The notes under the pieces: model-generated
Told to the model about the DNA's origin: nothing
The model's input: only the letters and a program-made list of their open reading frames with translations
Databases searched by the model: none
Part shown: one piece after another, positions 45,986 through 57,793 of the stretch
Layout of the letters: each line of letters begins with the position of its first letter
Numbering within the stretch: the stretch's first letter is position 1
Assembly (NCBI GenBank): GCA_028386065.3
Contig: JAKUCV010001050.1
Location: 17,831-81,830 of the forward strand
Length of the DNA stretch: 64,000 bases
DNA from: Turnera subulata
Lineage: Eukaryota; Streptophyta; Magnoliopsida; Malpighiales; Passifloraceae
Reading direction: 5' to 3'
Position numbers and translations under genes: made by a program

Positions 45986-46844
45986 TCTTTTTGATCTGGC
46001 ACCAGGAACAGGTTGATAACCTGGTACGACCCTAGCTTATCCGTGATGGGGCCCGGAAAGATAAAATTGGATAATTGGATTTTATTGAGTCTTTTCGGTC
46101 TTGGACCGGGTTTTGGGTCCAGTCTTTCGGTTTGGTATGTATTTGGCGGTTTTTGCCTGTTTTTGGACCTTGAGTTTTATAGAGTGCATATTGATTGTCT
46201 TTCCTTCGTCGGTGAGCACTTCGGACTCACCCCTCACCTGCGGGCTTTCATCCCGTAGGATGAGTTACTTTTGGTACAGGATTGGTGCATTCCAGACAGG
46301 CTGCGACGTTATCCCTTGGACAGGGCTTGGATCCATAGTTTGCATCTATGTCGCATATAGTGTTTATGTGAGTTATTAAGTCTTCCGCTGTGCACTGTTT
46401 TATTATTGTTGGGCCATTGGGCCATTTGAATTTTTATTATTGTTTTTACTTTGGGCTGTTGAGCCCGGATTTCTATTGTATACACTGTATGCTGGTCTAA
46501 TTTTGGTTGGGTCGTCACAATTCCGGCACGTGTTTACTGTGTACGGTAAATACGGGTCGGGGCGTTTCGTTTTGGTAGCGGAGCGGGCGTTAGGTCTTGT
46601 TGGGCAGTCTTTGTGTGTTTATTGTCATGTTTGCATAGTTCGCTCCAGTTGTTATTATTTTATATCATTTAGTTAGTGCATTATGGATCCAGTCAAGGGA
46701 CGCCAGCTGTCGCAGAGCATACGCATATGAGGTAAATGATGCCATAAGTAAGCGAAAGTACAAATATTATTAATATTGATAATATTGATATTACAAAGAG
46801 AAATATTACATGATATTTGATATTTTATAAAAATAAAAAATACA

Positions 46845-47528
46845 TTAACGATTTGGAACGACGTTGACACGGAAACTGTTTGGGTCGTTGTTGACGTTGA
46901 CCGTGACCCTATCGCTCCACGAGAACCACAAGTCGCCCCTGTCGTGTTGGCCAAGAATCTCGAACCGGTTTGCTTGAGGGAACCGGAGTGGGATGAGACC
47001 GTGATCGTCCCGTGGTTGCCACTGTGTCTCTGTCAAAAGAACCATGTTCGGCTTATATTGGTTCTTCAAGTCCCTCAGGGTACGCGAGAACTCCTGGGCA
47101 CGCCTTGCCACTCCTCTGCAGTTCCACACCAACAGTCGTGCCTTTGGCCAGGTTGGAGGTAGCCGAGTCATTCTAGGCACGCTCTGAGCCGTCATCGAGA
47201 GCTGGTAGTAGGCACCTTACTCCACAGTCTGGCAAGTGGACTCCAGGTTGAACTCCTGTAGCCTCTCGGAGATGAAGAACATCACGGACTTTGCCGATCC
47301 GTAGTATGAGGTCCTCAGTGCTCCATGGTCCTCTAGGAAGAACACCTCTTCCATGGGAGTGATGAAGAATCTTGAGGAGTAGAGCTCGTCGACAAAGACC
47401 AGTCGGGGCATCCTGCCGAGCTCGTTCGGTAGCTCTTCAGCACGTTCGTTGACCATGCTGTACGCCAGATGGTTTCTCCTGCCAAGGTTGGCACCTTCGA
47501 CGAAGAAGACTGATGAGGGAGCAGACAT
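46845..47528 (-). pseudogene. Antisense homologue of the 227-aa ORF in element B, one stop codon
   Basis: Colinear with the ORF at 28288-28971 over 684 nt without net insertion or deletion. It shares the start (VFFVEGA), the PRLVFVDELYSSRFF block, the WNCRG and TET motifs of the endonuclease-like part, and the same final residues VPNR. The only defect I see is a TAA near 47217, where the copia copy has Gln or a neighbouring residue. Codons are GC-rich at third positions, unlike the AT-rich copia copy. A TATA box (TATAAAAG on the minus strand, 47635-47642) lies about 110 bases upstream. Confidence 0.8.
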
Positions 47529-47634
47529 CTTGAATTGGACGTATGGGGTTTTGTTTTTCGAGCGTTGTGTTTTATTTGCCTGGACGTTTTGTTTGCTTTT
47601 GATGCTTTTGGTGATTTACACATCACCGCTCCTT

Positions 47635-47760
47635 CTTTTATACTCTTATGGGGAGCGTGTTTATTGCTTTCGATTTTCAAGTTTTGCTTTTTGAATTTTA
47701 CCGTTGCTTTATTTATTGCTTTGTTACTTTACGCGTTTTTCGGACCCATGCCAGAGTTTT
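47635..47760 (-). promoter_or_regulatory. Putative promoter of the ORF at 46845-47528
   Basis: GTATAAAAGAAGG on the minus strand, preceded by a stretch (47670-47720) with CAAAAAGCAAAACTTG that recurs upstream of the homologous ORF in copia element D. Confidence 0.5.
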
Positions 47761-48340
47761 TCAGCCTATTTCCATCACATGATTTTCTTTCGCTCTGGCT
47801 ACTTTGTCTTTTCTTTCCGTGGTTTTATTATATTTTTCTGCATCTTTTATCACATGCATCCGTGACCGTTGAGGCTAGACAGACGGGACCACACCTCGAG
47901 TAGAGCGCATGTGCGACAAGTTCACAGCTGTTCGGATATCGTGGAGAGATACGGGACGAGACAGATGTTTTGGCTCATGCGGACAATTGTGAACAAGTGG
48001 GTAACGTGTCTTTCGAGGGACACAGGACGCTCTCGTGATCGTCACCATTAGCTGTACGTGTTACGTTTCTCGGGATCGAGGATGTCTACGATCGATCTAG
48101 AGCGTCGATCATGAAAACGTGTTTTGTTTTAATTTCTTTACGTTTTGATTTTGTTAAACGAGTTTTGATTTTAATTTCTTTATATTGGATTTTATATTCT
48201 TATAGTTGATTTTTATTTTGCTTTGAGATGTTTTATTTTCCGTTTAACATAAGATTTTATAACATAAGAGAGTTTTGATTTAAAAAGAGAAAGCTTATTT
48301 TATTTATTTTATAAAGGTTTACAACAGGAGAAGGAGTACT

Positions 48341-48718
48341 CTACAAAGCTACTTGCTTCTCAAGATCTTTTACAAGTTTTTGTACAATTTTCATGTGTGG
48401 GAACAGTTCCGCACACGCCAGTTCAATTTGCGCCACCGCCGAGCTGATCTTCTTCAGCGAGAAGTTCAGTTGCGTCAGCTTTTGTTGCGGAGTGCTGCTC
48501 TCAGCTACCGCCTTGCCTTTCTTGTCATTAGCTTTCTTGGGGACTCGCTTCTTTCGTCGTTTTGGGGAAACGACCATGTGCTCCTTCAGGCCGATGATGT
48601 TCGTCTTGAACCGCTTCTTTGGAGGTTCTTCATCGGAGCTTGTCGGGAAAGCTGTGCCACCGATGTAGCTGTTGTTCTCGGAGTCAGAGGTTGTTCGAGA
48701 TCTTAGTGGAGAGTCCAA
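48341..48718 (-). CDS. Antisense 125-aa basic coiled-coil-like protein in element B
   Basis: An intact 125-codon minus-strand frame. The N-terminal third is Ser/Glu/Asp-rich. Residues about 50-72 contain a strongly basic nuclear-localisation-like run (PKRRKKRVPKK). The last 45 residues have a heptad-like pattern of Leu, Ile and Val suggesting a coiled coil. TATAAATA (48753-48760, minus strand) lies about 40 bases before the ATG, a short distance for a plant leader. I do not recognise the family. It is transcribed in the same direction as, and upstream of, the endonuclease-like ORF, and has no counterpart in copia element D. Confidence 0.55.
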   Translation of the reverse strand: MDSPLRSRTTSDSENNSYIGGTAFPTSSDEEPPKKRFKTNIIGLKEHMVVSPKRRKKRVPKKANDKKGKAVAESSTPQQKLTQLNFSLKKISSAVAQIELACAELFPHMKIVQKLVKDLEKQVAL

Positions 48719-48903
48719 TACTGTGTGTGAGTATGCCAGTCATGAGGTTTGGTATTTATAAGCGGACGAGATGTCGCTTAAGGGTATAAGCGGTATCTCG
48801 GGTTGTGGCTGGATACCTGGCAGAGTGTGCCAGAATCTTATCGTGGTAGGACCCACGGATAAGACGGAATTTCGAGGACGAAATTTTTTTAAGGTGGGTA
48901 GAC

Positions 48904-50146
48904 TGTAACAGCCCGGGTAAAAATTTTGGATTTTTACCGGACTGTAGAAGTCTTTTTACCGTAATTTACTATTGAATTAATCTTAGGTAATTAATTCAAG
49001 GTAAATCGGTAGTTGTTTTTCGAAACCGAGAGTTTTCCCGCGCTCGTGATTTTTCCGTGGATTTTTCGGAACTAAGTTGGTATTTTTCGGGTTTCGGAAT
49101 TTCTCGAAAAATCACATCGGAAAATAACTAAGGAGGTATCAGTTATTTTCTGGTCCGGATCGGACTCGCCCGTAATGCAGACGAAATTCTATTATTGATG
49201 TTCACATGATAAACAGTAAAAATTTCAGTTTATAAAAGGAGGCAGCCGGAGGAGGAGAAGGAGAAGGAAAAAAAGAAAGAGAGAAAAAGGAGAGAAAAAA
49301 AAGAAAAAGAGAGAAAAGAAAAAGAGAGGAAAAAAAAAGAGAGGAAAAAGAAAAGAAAAAGGAAGAAAAGAAAAAAAAAAGAAAACAAAGAGAGAGAAAA
49401 AAAAAAGAAAGAAAAAAAAAAGAGAGAAAAGAAAAAGAGAGGAAAAAAAAAGAGAGGAAAAAGAAAAGAAAAAGGAAGAAAAGAAAAAAAAAAGAAAACA
49501 AAGAGAGTGAAAAAAAAAAGAAAGAAAAAAAAGAGAAAAAAAAAAGAAGCATAAAATCAGAAAATAGAGAAAAAGAAGAAAAAGAAGAAAATAGAAAGAA
49601 AGAATGAAAAAAAGGGAATCCGGTGAGCTGTTCACCGTCAGCTCCTCTCGCCACTGTTCACCCCGAGGCGTTCGGCGCCGCCTCGCACTGCACCACCACC
49701 GCCGTCAGAGTCGCCGGGCCATGGCGACCTCGAAGCCGTCGCCTCCTCCCGTTACCGCCGCCTGACGCACGCCGTAGGGGCGTTGACTCGTCGTGCAACC
49801 CGCGGGTCTTCCTTCCCAGCGCCTTCCGCCATCTGCCATCGCCGCCGCGCCCTCGTTGCTGCCGTTCAGGAGTCGCCTCGTTGTCGCCTTCCCCGCGCTT
49901 GCTTCCTCCTCGAGTTCGCGCCGCCGCCGTCGTCGAGGTGAGCAAATCCGAGTTGTCGACCCGCTGTGCAGTCCGGGTCGCACCTGGGTCTGGATCCGGG
50001 TTGCGACCTGTTCTGCTTTTAATTAAAAAAAAACAATACACATATATATATATTTATTTAATTACTTGTTGGTTTTAATTTGGAAAAAAAAATATATGTA
50101 TTTATACTTTGAAAATATGGTTAGTTTTAATTATGCTGTTGGGAAG

Positions 50147-50197
<51 letters not shown>

Positions 50198-51843
50198 CTT
50201 GTTTTGAAAATTAAAGATAGTTATAGTATGTTTTGAAAATTAGTATTATGTTTATTTAGAAAAAGATATATACCTTGAAAATATTTATGGAAATTATAAT
50301 TATATGTTATTATTTCTCTGGAATACAGTATGTACATGTTATTATTCTTGGAAAATATATATAGGTATACTTGGGAAATATATATGATTATGTTGAATTA
50401 TAATTGTTGGAAAATATTATTACTATATATATTTAGAAAAGATACATACTATTTATATTTTCTGAAAATTATAAATAGGTTATCATTTTCTGGAAATTAT
50501 GAAGATTAATATTTTGGAAATTATAGCTATTTTATGAAATTATTTTGGAAGGAGTTTTAATTAAAGTATGGTACCGGAATTAGATTCGGAAATACGTACG
50601 GGTAAAATATTTTCGGTAAATGATAATAATAACGGATATATAACCGGGATGGGTTTATTTCGCAGTTTGGGCATCATAGCATTCTGATTATGTGCATTTA
50701 TTTGTATGCATTGTTTTGTGGTATAGGTTTGGATATCGGGCAGTTTCCCGAGGAGCCGGCGTGGGACCGGTCATTGTTTCCGAAGTTGAGTAATCGGCCA
50801 AGGTGAGGATGGATTTCCTTCAATATATGCCTAGATTACTCGGTTATTACGTTTTGTTGATTATTGCATGTTGCATTGCTGTGGTTTGTCTCGGGATGTT
50901 AATCCCATGGTCTTGATTGTTGTCGGGATGTTTATCCCATGTTGGTTTTTTGGATGTTGATCCTTGCGTCTTTTTGGTATAAGGTATAATGGACTAATTA
51001 ACAATTTGAGATAAGGATGTCGATCCTTGGTATTTTGGATAGGGATGTCTATCCCGGTATTTTGGTTAGGGATGTCGATCCCTGTGATTTGATTTTAATG
51101 ATGATAATATAATTGTCACGTGGTAAGTAGAGGTACGACCGGATGGTTTGAGACTGTTTGGGGTGGCCATGATCTGGGTTACTTGTGATGGGCATATTGA
51201 TGCCGGTTTGATTGGGATGTTGATCCCTGAGTTTGATATTGGGATGTTGATCCCGGGTTCTTTTTGATCTGGCACCAGGAACAGGTTGATAACCTGGTAC
51301 GACCCTAGCTTATCCGTGACGGGGCCCGGAAAGATAAAATTGGATAATTGGATTTTATTGAGTCTTTTTGGTCTTGGACCGGGTTTTGGGTCCAGTCTTT
51401 CAGTTTGGTATATATTTGGCAGTTTTTGCCTGTTTTTGGACCTTGAGTTTTATAGAGTGCATATTGATTGTCTTTCCTTCATCGGTGAGCACTTCGGACT
51501 CACCCCTCACCTGCGGGCTTTCATCCCGTAGGATGAGTTACTTTTGGTACAGGATTGGTGCATTCCAGACAGGCTGCGGCGTTATCCCTTGGACAGGGCT
51601 TGGATCCATAGTTTGCATCTATGTCGCATACAGTGTTTATGTGAGTTATTAAGTCTTCCGCTGTGCACTGTTTTATTATTGTTGGGCCATTGGGCGAGTT
51701 GAGTTTTTTATTATTGTTTTTACTTTGGGCTGTTGAGCCCGGAATTCTATTGTATACACTGTATGCTGGTCTAATTTTTGTTGGGTCGTCACAGTTTCGG
51801 CACGTGTTTACTGTGTACGGTAAATACGAGTCGGGGCGTTTCA
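48904..51843 (+). repeat. 3' LTR of element B
   Basis: 2940 bases, very similar to the 5' LTR. The extra length is mainly an expanded purine tract (49240-49617) and a longer TA microsatellite (50148-50187). TATA box at 49231-49238; candidate intron 49938-50726; hairpin array about 50890-51260. Confidence 0.9.
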
Positions 51844-51848
51844 ACACC

Positions 51849-53012
51849 ACCTCTACAGATCACTAAAACGAATCTGGAAACAAAAGAAGGCACCGGAAAG
51901 CTTACCGGAACAAATTGTTCAACTCGAATCTGCAGAGTTTTCGAGTCCACAGCAACTCGAGCCTTAACACCCTTCTAGAAATCAATCCCGAGCACCAACA
52001 GCGAAAATCAAACCTCTGCTGCCCTGGTTGGATTCTGCCAGATCCGAGGAACAAACCCCAAAATCCGACCTACAACCCGACCCAGCAACAAACCACTATA
52101 GGTCCGCCAGCAACAACCCACCAGAAACCACCAAACGTACACCCGCCGCCACCCACAGCTGCCTCAGCCACCACCACAATCGGGATTCGGAGCCGCCCCA
52201 AACAACTCTGGTTCGTCTCTAAACAACCACACAGAAACCCCGATATCAAAACCCAAAAATGAAAAAGAGAAGAAAGAGAAAGACCGAGGATGGCAACTCA
52301 CCCCATAGCAGGCGACGGCGTCGACAACGCAAGCTCGAGCCCTGACCTCGAGCCGCCAATCGTCTTCATCGACGTGCCTCGATTCCTCAGCCCCTAAATC
52401 CATCTGTTAATGGCTTCGTGGGTCAAGAGAAAAAAAACATCATGGCGGCGGCATAGAGTCAGGTCGACGACGGCATGAAGGGAAAAGGATAAGAAAGAGA
52501 GAAAATGGTGCGATGGTTTTGAGTGGAAAGGAAGGGAATGAGAGAAGGGAGATCGTGGGGAGTGTGAGCCAAAACCGGAAGAGAAGAGAATGAGGAACGA
52601 GAGGAGAGAGAGAAAAGAAAGAATTATACCTAGGGTTCCGCTGGTGCTAAAAACGGCGTCATTTTGGTTAACAAGACGACGTCGTTTTGTCCTCCTGGTG
52701 CCTCAGGTCAACGCAGCCACACATCCTGGTCAAAACACAAGCCATGCTTGAGTTTCATGGCTATGCTCTCTCAATACGATGTAGTTTTGGTCAAAACTAC
52801 ATTAAATTTTGTGTTTCAGCCCAAAACACGATTTACTTCCGATGAAATCCGAACAAGGAATAACTCCAACTTAAAATAAGATTTCCCAAGGATAGTAAAT
52901 ATTTTCCTTGACCAAAAATCCGAAAATTCTGCAAAGGGGTAAAATTGGAAATTAAACTCCAAAAATTCTGGAAATTCCATGGAAATTAATACCGAAAATT
53001 CGGGGCGTTACA
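51849..53012 (-). repeat. 5' LTR of element E, second segment
   Basis: Resumes the LTR interrupted at 43739, after the second ACACC copy, and runs to GGGGCGTTACA at 53012, matching 39200-40350. Confidence 0.9.
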
Positions 53013-53252
53013 GACAAAGACTATTATTTCACATACACATATAGAGTCTTGTATCTGTATTTAAAGAGAGATGATGGAAAAGAAATTTGAGAAGAGATAC
53101 ACGATAAAAAAAAAAGATAAAAGGTTAGTTTTGAATAACAATTTATCTTATCAGTTGTAAAGTCTATCAATCTAAAGCTAATATAATTCTTATCAGATAA
53201 CAATTATAGAGTAAATGACGTAATATATGTATAAAAATAATATATTATAAAT

Positions 53253-53652
53253 TAATGTAATATTGAATGACTTTTATTTTCAAATCAATGACATAACTTA
53301 TCAATTTTTCCTGATAAGAGTTTAATTCTTATCAGATATAATTCATAAGCTTTTCATATTAGAGTTTAATTCTTATGAGCTTCTTTTTTATATTGAATTT
53401 CACCTTAATGATTAAATCGTATGAGGATATAGCTTTTCTGATGAGAGTTTAATAATGTAATATTGAATGACTTTTATTTTCAAATCAATGACATAACTTA
53501 TCAATTTTTCCTGATAAGAGTTTAATTCTTATCAGATATAATTCATAAGCTTTTCATATTAGAGTTTAATTCTTATGAGCTTCTTTTTTATATTGAATTT
53601 CACCTTAATGATTAAATCGTATGAGGATATAGCTTTTCTGATGAGAGTTTAA
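53253..53652. repeat. Exact 200-base tandem duplication
   Basis: 53253-53452 and 53453-53652 appear identical base for base. The unit starts TAATGTAATATTGAATGAC and is AT-rich, with internal TTAATTCTTATCAG-like subrepeats. The surrounding 53013-53782 segment between elements E and F holds no gene. Confidence 0.9.
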
Positions 53653-53782
53653 TTCTTATCAGGATCTTTTTAATATTGAATTTTTTATGGATAATTATAT
53701 TTGTCATTATGGCCATATGTCAAAATCTAAGTGATTAAAACTACACTTAAAACCCTCCACATGGCAATACATGAAGACCTCT

Positions 53783-56486
53783 TGTAACAGCCCGAGTAAT
53801 TTTTATGTTTTTACCGTCACTGTAAAATTTATTTTACCGTTATTTACCATAAAAAAATTAATCTTGGGTAAATAATTTATGGTAATTCATGCATCGGATT
53901 CCGAAACCGAGTCTTGTCCCACGCTCGGAATTTTTCTGCGGATTTTCTGGACCAAGTTGGAATTTTTCGGGTCCAGGAATCTCCAGAAAAGTCGGGATTA
54001 ACCCCGAATTATCGGGCCAGAAATAAAGTCAAGGGGGTACAATAGTTATTTTCTGGTCTGGAAAGAACCCGCCTCACATGCTGCGCAGTGTGGAGGCTGC
54101 AACCGCCATTCACTGTGAGGCATGTGAACTGCCAGTACTCTGCCCGTGCTATACCAGTGTTCTGCATGATTGCCTTATGTCGTGTTTCTTATTCTTTTTT
54201 TTTTCCTTCTTCCAGTGCATCATAACCACCATCTCCTTCTGCTCAGTATCCCTTCATCATCTTCTGCAACAAAAGCTTCACCTGCAATTTTGCTACAACA
54301 CTGCCTGGAAAAAAAAAAAGAAACAACAAACAACACACACACCACACCAACACACAACCGCCACGTCACCCCCTCTCCTCTTCTCCTTTTCTTTTTCCTC
54401 CTCCACACTACCGCCACTCGTGGCCGACCACCACACCACCTTACCGCCACCACCAACTTCTTCCTCTCCTCCCTGCAACCCCGACGCCCCATCTTCCTCT
54501 TCTTCTCCCTCGTTGTCCACCGCTGCAGATCGACGTCGCTGCCGTCGAGCCAAGCTCATGCCGCCGTCTCTTCTCCTCTCTGCCCGTCGACGACGAACCC
54601 CACCAGCAGCCGAGCACCCTTCCCTCGCGCCTCCTCTGCCATCGTCTGCGTCGTTCCCCACTGCCTCGCCTGCCTCGTTCCCTGTGCTCCTTCGTCACGC
54701 CGCCCTGTGAAGGTGAGGAAGACGCGACCCATTTGGTTGGGTCACGGGTCGGGTCGACCCGCGCTTAATGGATGTGTTTAGGGTTTGGTCAGTTGGCTAG
54801 GATGGCTGGGGTGACTTGGGTGGGCTGGTGTGCCGCTGGGCCTGTAACCAGGCTCCTATTTGGAGGTTTGGTTAGGCTTATGCAATGGGTTGGGCTAGCA
54901 CTATTTGGCCCAGTCCAGGTTTTTTAAAAAAAAGAAGAAGAGAAAATATAATCTGGAAAATAGAATTAAATGGGAATAATTTTGGGAAAATAATATTCTA
55001 GAATAATTTGGGAAGTAAAAATAATTGGTGGAAATAATATTTTGGAAAAATATATAGTGTATAATAATTATTTTGAGGAAATAATTTAGGAAGGGTATTA
55101 TCAAAGTAAGTATTGTACCGGAATAATATCCGTGTATAGGTATAGGTAAAGGTACAGTATTATCTTAGACACTGAAAATAAATGGTAAATTATGACGATA
55201 ATGAAAATTAACCTGGGGGAGTAACCGAGACGAATTGGTATTTATTTTTCGGTATACAGTAGTAGCATGATATTTCATATCACTTATGTGTGCATATTAT
55301 TTGTTTGATATAGGAGTTGATAACGAGCAGATACCTGAGGAACCGGACTTGGAGTCTGTTGAACAGTTTCATAACTGATAATCGGCTAAGGTGAGGATGG
55401 ATAACCCTTGATATGTGTCCGTAATACTGTGTATGATTTGTTGTTTGATTGAACTGCTGAGATGATTATTGTTGGCTATTTAATTGCTATGATATTGTTG
55501 CTGTTGTTGGTTAGCTGTGTTATTGATTGGTGAAATCTGTGCTGTGATTAATGTTGAACTGATATTTGTGAATAATTAGTGATATGAGATTGTTGATTGG
55601 ATGAGTCTGTGGATTAATCTAAGGTAATAAAAATGGTGAATTGATGAAAGAGTAATGGAATTGGACTGGATTTGAGATGATGATTTAATTGTCACGTAGA
55701 AAGTAGTGGTACGACTAGATGGTTAGAGGCTAGTTCTGTGGTGTCATGGCCGGTTTGTTTGGTTGTTGGGGATGTTGATCCCCGATGATGTTGATATTGG
55801 GATGTTGATCCCGGATTTGTTGATATTGGGATGTTGATCCCGAATTGTTGATATTGGGATGTTGATCCCGGATTGTGATTTGGCCTGGCATCTGGAATTA
55901 GTTAATAACCAGGTACGGCCCTAGCTTGTCCAGTGACGGGGCCCGGAAGATAAAATTGGTAATAATAATAAACATTCTTTTGAGCTCAGTTATATTTTAG
56001 TAGAATTCTTCTGTTGTATTCTCTGTGTTTGCTTCGAAAGTATTATGGTTGATCATATATCACTTTTTATCCTTCGTCGTTGAGCACTTCGGACTCACCC
56101 CTCACCTGCGGGGTTTCATCCCGTAGGTTTAGTTGCTTCGTAGTTCAGGTACGACGTTCGATGGCAGCTGCTTTCTTCTCCAACTGACTCCGGATCCATA
56201 CCTCCGTTGCATGTGAATTTAAGTCTTCTGCTGCTATGCTATTTATGTTGGTGTGTTGCTGCAATCCTTTTATTGCTTTGATGTTGTCTATTTGAACTAA
56301 GCTGCTGTTGTTGAGTGGATTGAATAATGGTCCCCGGGTATGGGTGACAGTTGTATTATATTCAGTGTGCTGATGTATTTGATTTACTGTGTAGTATTTT
56401 TACTACGATGTACTGTCTGTTCCATCAATAAGAATAGTTTCAGCACGTGTTTACTGTGTATGGTAAATCCGGGTCGGGGCGCTTCA
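53783..56486 (+). repeat. 5' LTR of element F
   Basis: 2704 bases starting TGTAACAGCCCGAG and ending GGGGCGCTTCA. Like element B it has a GC-rich block, candidate intron (54713-55313) and GTTG-loop hairpins (55767-55875), but a pyrimidine-rich run replaces the purine tract. No clear TATA box seen. Confidence 0.9.
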
Positions 56487-56613
56487 TTTTGGTAGCGGAG
56501 CAGGCTGTAGGTCATTAGGGACATAACTGTGATTGCATGATTGTTTGTTTGTGCATAAGATTTGTCACGACATGATATGATATGCTTACATATACATTCT
56601 CATATAGGTACGA

Positions 56614-57793
56614 ATGGATCCGGTTTGAGGGAATCAGCATGCTGGAGGTCACCTAGATGACGATCAGGTATCGGTGGATCAACCGCAGCAAGTTGTGGGA
56701 GGTCTGGAACACCTTTCGAATATTCCTTTGGGAGACCCTACGCAGATGCTAAATGTGGTAACTCAGATTCTGCGAAGGCAAGAAGCCAGGGATGCACGTA
56801 TCGATGCTATGGGAGCTCGAGAACAGGAAAACCAGGGACCAGTCGAGGATCCAGTGTATATGAAGCTGGAGAAGCTTGGGGCAGAGATTTTTACCGGTGT
56901 CACTACACCACAGGATGCTGACCAGTGGCTCAGACAGATGAATAGGGTTATGCTGAAGCTGACATGCAGGAACAACAAGTGGGCCAGATATGCCGCTGCC
57001 ATGTTCCAAGGAGATGCCGTTGATTGGTGGGAGTCTACTACCAGGGACATGCCGACACCTATCACTATGCCGTGGAACCAGTTCATGGAGATGTTTCGAA
57101 GGAAGTTTGTTTCTGAGGCATACCAGGACCAGCTGAGACGAGAGTTTCTGGGACTACAACAGGGACCAGATCAGACGGTCAATGATTATGAGATCAAGTT
57201 CAACCGTCTGTCCATCTATGCCAGCGAGTTTGTTGCTACTCCGGAGGCCAGTTGTAAACGTTTCTGGGATGGTCTTCAATCTGGCATCCAGACAGTCATG
57301 GGGTGCAAGGTCTATAAGACTTACCAGGACATGCTGACAGATGCCCTAAGAGCCGAGATTATCTGGCTGGGCAATGAGAGGGAGCAATAGGAGATCCGTA
57401 AGAGGCATGTTGCACAGAGTTCTGGGGGACAGAACAAGAGGTTCCAGACACCAGCGAACCGGTTAGGTTATGGACAGAGTCAGGTTCATGCCAGCTAGTC
57501 AGGGACATGGATGGAACAACAACTACAACAACCGAGGCATTTCTTGGACTCAGTCTGGAGGGACTTCATCTTGGAATGCTCGCCCGAGACCCCCTCTGTC
57601 TCAGGTGAGGTGCTATGAGTGTAACGAAGTTGGGCACTACCGATATGCTTGTCCCAAGTTGGGAAGATCTAGAGGTACGACACCTGTTCAAACGGTGCAA
57701 GCTTCAGTTGCCAGTGAACCTAGTGGTTCTGGAGTTGGCCGAGGCCGAGGACGTGGAGTTGTTCCTGCTAGGACCCAGTCAGCCATGAATTAG
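56614..57793 (+). pseudogene. gag of element F
   Basis: The likely start ATG at 56614 (ATGGATCC, also seen in element B) is followed by TGA at 56626. The main open stretch 56674-57387 has the Ty3 Gag core (DWWEST, RREFLGLQQG). TAG at 57388 and a frameshift between about 57445 and 57510 precede a zinc knuckle CYECNEVGHYRYAC (C-x2-C-x4-H-x4-C) near 57612-57655. A Gly/Arg-rich stretch and another TAG (57791-57793) separate gag from pol. Confidence 0.85.

Larger units (their letters stand above)
43740..46569 (+). repeat. 5' LTR of element B
   Basis: 2830 bases. TATA box TATAAAAG at 44068-44075, then a nearly pure purine tract (44085-44363), a GC-rich block, a candidate intron 44685-45453 (GAG/GTGAGC to TATAG), an exon-like segment, and the GTYN-loop hairpin array (45618-45985). 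The last base is G where the 3' copy has A. Confidence 0.9.
43740..51843 (+). mobile_element. Chromovirus-type non-autonomous LTR element B with antisense ORFs
   Basis: Perfect 5-bp duplications ACACC (43735-43739 and 51844-51848) prove insertion into the LTR of element E; the uninterrupted target is seen at 39190-39215. LTRs are 43740-46569 and 48904-51843. The 2.3-kb inside has a primer-binding-like TTGGTAGCGGAGC, the first codons of a gag (ATGGATCCAGTC at about 46683) and then two antisense ORFs instead of gag-pol. The polypurine region GACGAAATTTTTTTAAGGTG matches that of element F. It depends on a relative such as F to move. Confidence 0.9.
37319..53012 (-). mobile_element. Minus-strand chromovirus-type LTR element E without coding capacity, split by a nested insertion
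   Basis: Sense is the minus strand. LTRs start TGTAACGCCCCGAATTTTCGG and end ...GATACGGGCGTTTC; the outer flanks GACAG (37314-37318) and GACAA (53013-53017) agree at four of five bases. The 3' LTR is 37319-40350 and the 5' LTR is 41883-53012, which is about 3.0 kb once the nested element at 43740-51843 and its duplication are removed. Only 1.5 kb lies between the LTRs. Primer-binding-like TTGGTAGCAGAG and a polypurine region (TTAGGTGGGGTAG) are present, but no gag or pol. Confidence 0.85.

Noticed and set aside
54078..54781. Pro/Ser-rich ORFs in the LTRs of element F (also 61577-62256)
   Set aside because: Pyrimidine-rich LTR leader sequence; several overlapping frames are open at once and none carries a known domain. 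Only the possible spliced leader is kept as a hypothesis.
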